Shown here one piece after another: positions 35,871-42,833 of a stretch of DNA of 64,000 nt. Numbering within the stretch: position 1 is the first letter of the stretch; every line of letters begins with the position of its first letter. Below the pieces are notes generated by a model that did no database searches, had not been told where the DNA came from, and saw nothing but the letters and a program-made list of their open reading frames with translations. Made by a program: the position numbers and the translations under genes. The DNA comes from Streptomyces cyanogenus (GTDB lineage: Bacteria; Actinomycetota; Actinomycetes; Streptomycetales; Streptomycetaceae). The DNA is taken from contig NZ_CP071839.1 of NCBI RefSeq assembly GCF_017526105.1, positions 1,054,001 through 1,118,000 of the forward strand. The letters run 5' to 3'.

Positions 35871-35938
35871 TGACAATTGACATCGGTGACATTTGCGCGG
35901 GTGACGCTTCGTGGGAGTGACACGGGTGTCAATTGACA
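35871..35938. promoter_or_regulatory. cluster of TGACA/TGTCA operator half-sites
   Basis: TGACAATTGACA (35871-35882), TGACA (35887-35891), the palindrome TGACAC-GG-GTGTCA (35918-35931) and the perfect 12-bp palindrome TGTCAATTGACA (35927-35938) crowd into 68 bp between the divergent MMPL and TetR genes. Repressor binding there could block both promoters. Confidence 0.6.
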
Positions 35939-35968
35939 GTCGCGTCACACGGCGGGAGGCTTCGGACC

Positions 35969-36589
35969 ATGCCCAGTGAGATCGCCACCGCCGGACTGCG
36001 CGAACGGAAGAAGGAGGAGACGCGGCACCGCCTGCTGGAAGGGGCCGCGCGCCTGTTCAAGGAACGCGGCTTCGAGGCCACCACCGTCGCGGACATCGCC
36101 GCATACGCGAACGTCTCCGTGCGCACCTTCTTCCGCTACTTCGAGAGCAAGGAGGCGCTCCTGCTGCCGGACAGCGTCGAGATCTTCGCCTACGTCGAGG
36201 ACGCCCTGGCCCGGCGTCCGGCGGACGAGGCGCCCCTGGACGCGGTGTGCAACGCCCTCCTGGAGGCGGCCGAGCCGTTCGCCGCCTCCACCCTGACCGC
36301 CCTCAGCCATCCCGTCCAAGGGATCGAGAACGTCGTCACGGCCCGGCTCGTCCAGGCCTTCTCCGACTTCGAGGAGCGGCTCACCGTCCTGGTCCAGCGC
36401 AGACTGCCGCCGGACACGCCGGACGCCGATCTCACGGCCGCGGTGATCGCCTGCGCCGCCCTCTCGGCGGTCCGCGCCGTCCTGCGCACCCGCAGGGCGC
36501 GCCGGGCCTCCGGCCTCACGGACACCGGCCCGGCGCCCTTGCTTCGCGCCCTCGGGATACTGCGGGCGATCGGCTCCGAACAGCCCTGA
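35969..36589 (+). CDS. TetR family repressor
   Basis: ATG 35969 with GGGAGG gives 206 residues. The N-terminal helix-turn-helix is ERKKEETRHRLLEGAARLF, then FEATTVADIAAYANVSVRTF, the classic TetR pattern. The C-terminal ligand domain begins at about residue 65. The gene is divergent from the MMPL transporter across palindromic operators, so it most probably represses that gene and itself, relieved by a hydrophobic compound that the pump exports. GTG 35933 is an alternative start that would place the operator palindrome in the coding sequence. Confidence 0.9.
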   Translation: MPSEIATAGLRERKKEETRHRLLEGAARLFKERGFEATTVADIAAYANVSVRTFFRYFESKEALLLPDSVEIFAYVEDALARRPADEAPLDAVCNALLEAAEPFAASTLTALSHPVQGIENVVTARLVQAFSDFEERLTVLVQRRLPPDTPDADLTAAVIACAALSAVRAVLRTRRARRASGLTDTGPAPLLRALGILRAIGSEQP

Positions 36590-36710
36590 CGGCGCGTGGG
36601 GCCGGTGGGCGCAGCGGGGCGCCTGCGGTGGTCAGCGCTCTGCGGGTCCCGAAGGAGGAACGGGAGAAAGAGCCCCGGTGGATCCGGCTGTCTCAGGCGG
36701 CAGAGGACAG

Positions 36711-37253
36711 CTACTGCTGGAACGCGACCGTTCCGGGCCGGACCACGACGGCGGGCAGCGTCACCCTGCCGCTCCGGCTGAACACCAGTGTGAAACACAC
36801 CAGGTCGCCCGGGCGCCACTGCTCGGCCGGGACCGTCACCGTCAGGTCCACCCCGTACGGCGACATGGCGACGCTCTTCCCCGCCCGTATCTCGACCGAC
36901 TCGATCGAAGTCCGGTAGGCAGTCGTGCCGCTCCGCATGTGGTGGCGGGCCAAACCCACTCCTCCGGGGGCGTCGGCCGATGTGACCGCAACCAGACGGT
37001 CGTCGGAGCCGCCCTCGTTGGTCATGCGGAAGAACGCCGCCGTCTCCAAGGAGCCGGCGGCCGGCAGGAGGACGCGTCCTTCGGTGACGCGTATGCGGGC
37101 CGGGCCGCCCGCGTTGCCCGTGCCCACCCAGGTGGTCAGGCCCGCGAGAGCCAGGCTGGACGCCGCGACGGGCACCAGGACGGCAAGGAGAGCGTCGGTC
37201 GGCCGACGGCGACCGCCGAGCCGGGCCGTCAGGCGGGTGAGCCGTCCGTTCAC
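36711..37253 (-). CDS. PCuAC-like copper chaperone domain protein, membrane anchored
   Basis: GTG 37253 overlaps the CopA-type stop (GTGA) and gives 180 residues. A basic N-terminus is followed by a single membrane segment (about 22-43), then a cupredoxin-like PCuAC domain: AAFFRMTNEGGSDDRL, ARHHMRSG and VEIRAGKSVAMSPYGV. In classic PCuAC the copper ligands are H-M-...-M-...-H-x-M. HHM is present, but the C-terminal HxM is replaced by GVDLT, so metal binding may be altered. It is the last gene of a copper operon. Confidence 0.75.
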   Translation of the reverse strand: MNGRLTRLTARLGGRRRPTDALLAVLVPVAASSLALAGLTTWVGTGNAGGPARIRVTEGRVLLPAAGSLETAAFFRMTNEGGSDDRLVAVTSADAPGGVGLARHHMRSGTTAYRTSIESVEIRAGKSVAMSPYGVDLTVTVPAEQWRPGDLVCFTLVFSRSGRVTLPAVVVRPGTVAFQQ

Positions 37254-39544
37254 CGGTGACCAGCCCTCCTCCGCCGTCGCTCCCGCGCCGGAGGGGCCGA
37301 TGGCTGCCAGGCGCGCAGGCGCAGGCTGTTGCCCACCACCAGCAGGGAGCTTGCCGACATGGCGGCCGCCGCCACCATCGGGGTGAGCAGTCCGACCATG
37401 GCGAGCGGCACGGTGACGGCGTTGTAGCCGAAGGCCCACACCAGGTTGGCCCGGATCGTGCCGAGCGTGCGCCGGGCGAGCAGCACGGCGTCGCCCAGGG
37501 CCTCGATGTCACCGCGCACGAGAGTGAGGTCGGCCGCGCCGATGGCCGCGTCCGTACCGCTGCCCATGGCGATGCCCAGATCGGCGCCGGCGAGCGCTGC
37601 GGCGTCGTTCACGCCGTCGCCGACGACCGCGACCCGGCCGCCCTCCTTCTGCAGGCGCCCTACCAGGGCCGCCTTGTCCTCGGGCGTGCAGCGGGCATGC
37701 ACCTCGTCGATGCCGAGCGCGTCGGCCACGGCCCGGGCGGGTGCCTCGCGGTCCCCGGTGGCGAGCACGGGGCGGATCCCGAGCCTGCGCAGCCGGTGCA
37801 CGGCCCGGTAGCTGCCGGGCCGGACGACGTCGCCGACCGCGATCAGCGCCTCGGCCACTCCGTCCACCCGCACGAGGACCGGCGTGTGCGCGGCGGTCTC
37901 CGCCGCGGCGAGTGCGTCCGCCAGGGCGGTGGGCAACTCGCCGTCCGGTGCCACTACTTCCACTGTGCGGCCGTCCACGCGGCCACGTACTCCCCGCCCC
38001 GGCACGGCCTCGAAGTCCCGCACGGGCACCAGGGGTTCCTCGGCGGACGAGCGCCGGGCGTGTGCGGCGACGGCCCGTCCGAGGGGGTGCTCCGAGCCCT
38101 GTTCCACGGCACCGGCCAGACGGAGGGCGGCTCCCTGACCGAGACCGCCTGGAGCGGCAGTGATCCGTACGACGGTCATGTGGCCGCTGGTCAGCGTGCC
38201 GGTCTTGTCCAGGACGACCGTGTCGACGTGCCGGAGCGTCTCCAGCGTCCGGGGGCCGCTGACCAGCACGCCCAGTTGGGCTCCGCGGCCGGTGGCGGCC
38301 ATCAGCGCGGTCGGCGTTGCCAGGCCCAGCGCGCAGGGGCAGGCCACGACGAGTACGGCCACGCATGCGGTGATCGCCGCCTGCGGGTCGGCTCCGGCGC
38401 CGAGCCAGAATCCGAGCACGGTGACGGCGATGGTGAGCACGACGGGCACGAAGACGCCGGCCACCGCGTCGGCCAGCCGCTGCGCCCTCGCCTTGCCCGC
38501 CTGTGCTTGCGTCACCAGCTCGGTGATGCGAGCCAGCCGAGTATCGGCTCCGACGGCGGTGGCACGGACGAACAGCAGCCCGCCGGTGTTCACGGCTCCG
38601 CCGACCAGAGGCGAACCGGGCCCCACCTCGACGGGGTCGCTCTCGCCGGTGACCAGGGAGAGGTCCACGGCGGAACTGCCCTCCACCACCCGGCCGTCGG
38701 TGGCGACCCGCTCGCCGGGCCGCACGGCGAAGACCTGCCCCACACCCAGCTGCTCGATGGGTACGGAACGCTCGCCGTGCTCGTCACGCACGGACACCTC
38801 CTTGGCGGCGAGTCCCGCCAGTGATCGCAACGCCGCCCCTGTCCCCCGCCTGGCCCGTGCCTCCAGGAACCTGCCGGTCAGGACGAACAGCGGGACACCG
38901 ACCGCGGCCTCCAGGTACACGTGCGCGGGACCGTCCGACGCGGACGGCAGCAGACTGAACGGCATCCGCATCCCGGGGTCGCCCGCGCCGCCGAGGAACA
39001 GTGCGTACGCCGACCAGGAGAAGGAGGCCACCACCCCCAGCGAGACGAGGGTGTCCATGGTGGCCGTGGAGTGGCGCAGCCCCCGTACCGCCCGTACGTG
39101 GAACGGCCAGGCGCTCCACACCGCGACCGGAGCCGCCAGCACGAAGCACAGCCACTGCCAGTTGCGAAACTGCAGGGACGGCACCATCGACAGCATCAGG
39201 ACGGGGACGGCGAGCAGCGCGGTGACGATGAGCCGCTCACGTTCCCGCCGGGTGACTGCCTCGGCATCGTCCTCGTCACCGGCCGCCTCGTCACGCTTCT
39301 GCGGCGCGGGCGGCTCGGGGAGCGCGGCCTCGTATCCTGCCTTTTCGACGGCCGTGACGAGGACTTCCGGGAGGATGTCCGCCGGATGACCGACCCGGGC
39401 GAGTCCGGTGGCGAGATTGACGGTCGCCGTGACGCCGTCCAGCTTGGCGAGGATCTTCTCCACCCGCCGCACACAGGCGGCGCACGTCATGCCGCCGACC
39501 CTCAGGTCCGTGACCACGAGCGGCCCCGGCGGTTCGGCTCCCAT
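37250..39544 (-). CDS. copper-type P1B ATPase (CopA-like)
   Basis: ATG 39544 overlaps the stop of the upstream small gene (TGATG); 764 residues. The N-terminal heavy-metal domain carries GGMTCAAC. Eight predicted helices surround the CPC metal site (VVACPCALGLAT), with TGES in the actuator domain, DKTGTLT as the phosphorylated aspartate, EHPLG in the nucleotide domain and GDGVNDAAAL near the end. The CPC signature is that of Cu(I)/Ag(I) exporters. The copper-binding-like neighbours on both sides support copper efflux. A CsoR gene was not seen near it. Confidence 0.92.
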   Translation of the reverse strand: MGAEPPGPLVVTDLRVGGMTCAACVRRVEKILAKLDGVTATVNLATGLARVGHPADILPEVLVTAVEKAGYEAALPEPPAPQKRDEAAGDEDDAEAVTRRERERLIVTALLAVPVLMLSMVPSLQFRNWQWLCFVLAAPVAVWSAWPFHVRAVRGLRHSTATMDTLVSLGVVASFSWSAYALFLGGAGDPGMRMPFSLLPSASDGPAHVYLEAAVGVPLFVLTGRFLEARARRGTGAALRSLAGLAAKEVSVRDEHGERSVPIEQLGVGQVFAVRPGERVATDGRVVEGSSAVDLSLVTGESDPVEVGPGSPLVGGAVNTGGLLFVRATAVGADTRLARITELVTQAQAGKARAQRLADAVAGVFVPVVLTIAVTVLGFWLGAGADPQAAITACVAVLVVACPCALGLATPTALMAATGRGAQLGVLVSGPRTLETLRHVDTVVLDKTGTLTSGHMTVVRITAAPGGLGQGAALRLAGAVEQGSEHPLGRAVAAHARRSSAEEPLVPVRDFEAVPGRGVRGRVDGRTVEVVAPDGELPTALADALAAAETAAHTPVLVRVDGVAEALIAVGDVVRPGSYRAVHRLRRLGIRPVLATGDREAPARAVADALGIDEVHARCTPEDKAALVGRLQKEGGRVAVVGDGVNDAAALAGADLGIAMGSGTDAAIGAADLTLVRGDIEALGDAVLLARRTLGTIRANLVWAFGYNAVTVPLAMVGLLTPMVAAAAMSASSLLVVGNSLRLRAWQPSAPPARERRRRRAGHR

Positions 39545-39786
39545 CACTCACCGCCCCCGTGCATGCCGGGCATGCCACCGGTGTCACCGCCGCCGACGCC
39601 ACCACCGCCCCCGCCGGCTCCGGTGCCGTGCATGCCGGGCGCCACGGGTCCGGCGGCCGATCCCACGGCATACGACACCGCGAAGACCAGCGCCAGCAGC
39701 AACAGAAAGCCGCAGAGCGCGGGCGGGGGCGTCATCCTGCGGGCACCCACGTCCGCACCGCGGGAGGGGTGCCGGGACTCGGTCAT
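39544..39786 (-). CDS. small Met/His/Gly-rich membrane protein
   Basis: This 80-residue protein has AGGAAGG upstream of its ATG. An N-terminal polar segment precedes one hydrophobic helix (PALCGFLLLLALVFAVSYAVG, about 22-42) and a glycine-rich tail with GMHGTG and GMPGMHGGGE. Three Met and two His at the C-terminus could bind Cu(I). It is translationally coupled to the P-type ATPase (TGATG). I know no characterised homologue; a periplasm-facing copper sink or donor is the natural guess. Confidence 0.7.
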   Translation of the reverse strand: MTESRHPSRGADVGARRMTPPPALCGFLLLLALVFAVSYAVGSAAGPVAPGMHGTGAGGGGGGVGGGDTGGMPGMHGGGE

Positions 39787-40110
39787 GCTCGACCTTCCTG
39801 CTCGCGTCGAACCGTCGTACGGCGAGGAGGAGTCTCAGCCGTACCGCTCTAGGAGTCGGACGGACCGAAGGCCGAGTTCCGGCATCGAACCATGGCGTAC
39901 GCCACATGGCGGACCCGCGCGCTACACGTCCCCGCCGTTGCGCGCGCACGACGGCGAAGGCGGCCGCAGCCGGGCCCCGTACGCTCGCGCTGGAGGGCTG
40001 GGACGCGAAGGGCGGCGGACCTTGTGTTCACGGTGCTCGGGTCGGTGTTCACGGTGGGCCCGGTGACGGCGTCGCTCGTCCGGCTGCTCACGATCTGACG
40101 CAGCCGGCTC
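39787..40110. other. intergenic stretch upstream of the copper operon, no gene seen
   Basis: About 320 bp contain only short, unconvincing ORFs. A small hydrophobic + strand ORF at 39892-40098 has no ribosome-binding site and no recognisable family. Confidence 0.4.
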
Positions 40111-40257
40111 TCATGGGGAAGGCTCGATTCCGCTGGCTGCGGCTCGGGCGGCGGCCGCGCGGTCGGGGACGTCGAGCTTGGCGAGGATGTGCTCGATGTG
40201 GGTCCCTACGGCGCGCGGCGTGACGTACAGCCGCTCGGCGATCTCCCAGTTGGAGGT
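40111..40257 (-). pseudogene. LuxR-type HTH C-terminal remnant
   Basis: The last 47 residues of an open frame are a clear LuxR helix-turn-helix C-terminus: SNWEIAERLYVTPRAVGTHI, then LAKLDVPDRAAAARAAASG. Everything upstream in that frame is shadow sequence. There is no N-terminal ATPase or receiver domain, so only the tail of a LuxR/LAL gene remains. It directly abuts a fragment of a different gene (next entry). Confidence 0.7.
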
Positions 40258-40258
40258 C

Positions 40259-40462
40259 CTGCCAGGCCGCGTCGACCGTGTACGTACGGATCGCCTCGGC
40301 CCGGCCGATGCGCTGCTCGGGCCCGCTGACCCGGCAGGTGGCCTTCGACTCGCGCAGCACCATGGTGGCGACGCCCTGGCGCCCGTGCGGGTGGGTGACG
40401 GGGGCGTCCGGCCCGCTCGCGACCCGTACGCCGGCGTCGGTGGCGTCGCGGTAGGGCCATGC
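40259..40462 (-). pseudogene. amidohydrolase (YtcJ-like) fragment fused to the LuxR remnant
   Basis: Read on the - strand from 40462, a second frame encodes AWPYRDATDAGVRVASGPDA followed by VTHPHG, RIGRAEAIRTYTVDAAWQ and no more. This is the region around the last metal ligand and C-terminal helix of YtcJ-type metal-dependent amidohydrolases. It is closed 5' by an in-frame TAA at 40463-40465 and runs straight into the LuxR tail 1-2 bp later, in a different frame. It looks like a deletion scar. Confidence 0.65.
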
Positions 40463-40622
40463 TTACGCGGGCCGTTCGGCGCCGACACGGTACGTGCTAC
40501 CGCAGCACCTCCGCAGGGGCCCGGCGCTACTGCAGCCGTGTGGTTCGCACGCCCGCTACGGGCTGCCCCGACCGGCTGCCCACGGTTGGTCGGCGGAGCC
40601 GAGGCGTGCCTACGTTCGTCCC

Positions 40623-42315
40623 ATGGGTATCGAAGGTGCGACCGAGTCGCGGAACTCGGCAGCGGTGGAGGACGTCGCGCATCTGTTGGTGCGGTGTCTG
40701 CGGGCCGAGGGCGTGGAGTACGTCTTCGGGATCCCCGGTGAGGAGAACATCCGGTTCGTCGACGCGCTCAACGGATCCGGGATCCGCTACGTCCTGGTGC
40801 GCCACGAGCAGGCTGCCTCGTTCATGGCGGAGATCTACGGGCGGCTCACCGGCCGGGCGGGAGTGTGTTCGGCCACCCTGGGGCCCGGTGCGATCAACCT
40901 GCTGCTCGGTACCGCGGACGCCATGACCAACAGCGCGCCGTTGGTGGCTCTGGCCGCCCAGGGGTCGCTTCGCCGTGTCCACAAGGAGTCGCACCAGGTC
41001 ATCGACCTGGTGTCGATGTTCGCTCCCGTCACCCAGTGGTCGGCCCGCGTCGAGTGTCCGGACGCGGTGCCGGAGGTGACACGCAAGGCGTTCAAGATCG
41101 CACAGAGTGAACGCCCCGGCGCCGTGTTCCTGGCCGTGCCGGAGGACATCGAAGCCGATCGCCCCACGAAGCCGCTGGCCCCCCTGCAGATCGACACGGT
41201 ACGGGCCGAAGCGCCCTCGCCCACCCAGATCGCACGGGCGAGGGAGGTCCTCACCACTGCCCGGCACCCCATCGTTCTGGCAGGCCACGGCGCCGCCAGA
41301 GCCGGCGCCTCAGACGCCCTTGCCCGCTTCGCCGAACGGCTGAACGTCCCGGTCGCAACCACCTTCCACGGCAAGGGTGTCTTCCCCGACGACCACCCGA
41401 ACGCGCTCGGCGCGGTCGGCTTCATGCGCCACGACTACAGCAACTTCGGCTTCGACGCTGCCGACCTGCTGATCTGCGTGGGCTACGAGATCCAGGAGTT
41501 CGACCCCGCCAAAATCAATCCGGACGGCGACAAGCGCATCCTGCACGTGCACCGCTTCCCCGCCGAGGTCGACGCCCACTACCCCCGTCACCGTGGGCAT
41601 CGAAGGCGACCTCTCCCAGAGCCTGGACGCACTCGCGGCAGCACTGCCCGAGGGACTCGCCTTCGACTCGGGCAGCAGCAAGAAGATCCGCGCACTGCTC
41701 GACGAGGAACTCCGGTATGGACGCGACAACGGCGCCTTCCCCCTGGTGCCGCAGCGTGTGGTGCACGACGTCCGCGCCGCCCTGGACCGCCAGGACATCG
41801 TGCTCGCTGACACCGGCGCGGGAAAGATGTGGATGTCCCGCCTCTTCCCGACGTACGCGCCGGACACCTGCCTGGTCTCCAACGGCTTGTCCACCATGGG
41901 CTTCGCGCTTCCGGGCGCCATCGCCGCCAAACTGGCAAAGCCGGACCGACGCGTGCTGGCGATGATGGGCGACGGCTCCTTCCTGATGAACTCCCAGGAG
42001 CTGGAGACCGCCGTCCGCGAGCGCGTCCCCCTGGTCGTGCTTGTCCTGGTGGACCAGGAATACGGCCTGATCACCTGGAAGATGGAACTCGAACTGGGCC
42101 GGCACAGCCACACCCGGTTCACCAACCCGGACCTGGTCGCGTACGCCGAGAGTTTCGGCGCCCGCGGCTACGCGATCGAGGCCGCCGACCAACTGCTGCC
42201 CGTGCTGCGCCGCACCCTGGAGGAGGACACGGTCTCTGTGATCGCCTGCCCTGTCGACTACACCGAGAACCTGCGCCTCACCGACAAACTGGGCAGCCTC
42301 AACGGCCCGTTCTGA
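40623..42315 (+). pseudogene. acetolactate synthase-like ThDP enzyme, frameshifted
   Basis: Two adjacent frames together give a full-length ThDP enzyme of about 563 residues. Frame 1 from ATG 40623 has the Glu-bearing FGIPGEENIRFVDALNGSGI, EQAASFMAEIYGRLTGRAG and FHGKGVFPDDHPNALGAVG, ending at HRFPAEVDAHY. Frame 2 continues with VTVGIEGDLSQSL, GDGSFLMNSQELETAV (ThDP/Mg motif) and YGLITWKME. The break is at a run of five C at 41582-41586: one base fewer restores DAHYPVTVGIE. It resembles AlsS-type acetolactate synthase. Either a real pseudogene or a sequencing error. Confidence 0.8.
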
Positions 42316-42331
42316 CGCCTGGCAGGCGTCA
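42313..42331. terminator. hairpin overlapping the stop of the ALS-like gene
   Basis: TGACGCCT (42313-42320) pairs with AGGCGTCA (42324-42331) around a GGC loop. The first three bases are the stop codon of the ALS-like frame. Confidence 0.6.
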
Positions 42332-42621
42332 CCGGCACCCTCACCCCCGGATCATCCCGACACGGCATGGTGGCCGCACGCGTGGGGAAGCAAGGACGTC
42401 GTCCGCCTTCGATGTCCAGCGCATTCGGTGGTGTGCCATCGTCCGCGGAATCGAGGTCGCCGTGGCCGAGACACGCACCCCCACCGAGCAGCACCCCATC
42501 CGTATGTTCCCGCGCGCTGCGACCGGACATCGCCGTGCTCGTCGTACGCCCCCGACGCGACGGCACAACTGCTCGACGACGGCGATCGGACTCCTCGCGG
42601 ACGGCCTCGTCGCGGCGGGGG

Positions 42622-42705
42622 GAAGACCCGCAACAGATCACCGCGGCTGACGATGTCCAGGAGCCGGTCCGTCTCGTCCACCACCGGCAGCCGGAACAGT
42701 GCCTC
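42622..42705 (-). pseudogene. CBS-domain protein remnant
   Basis: A - strand frame encodes ALFRLPVVDETDRLLDIVSR then GDLLRVF, the signature of the second CBS motif (LPVVDxxxxLxGIVSRxDLLR). After DLLRVF the frame breaks at a six-C run, and a shifted frame gives DEAVREE, the sequence that follows in CBS-BON proteins. No start, no second motif and no stop context are recognisable. The 42332-42833 stretch otherwise holds no intact gene. Confidence 0.6.
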
Positions 42706-42833
42706 ACAGCTGGTTCAGTCAGCGACGCAGCCCCCCGTGTGCGGGGCGTTTGTGCCGCACCCGCTGCGGGTCGATGCTGGAGAGAGGGCGGGCGTGTGCC
42801 AGGCGACCGGGGCTCGCCGGAACGGACGTGAGG

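Noticed and set aside
39892..40098. 68-aa + ORF ending in a hydrophobic segment
   Set aside because: No ribosome-binding site, Arg-rich shadow-like start, no recognisable family.
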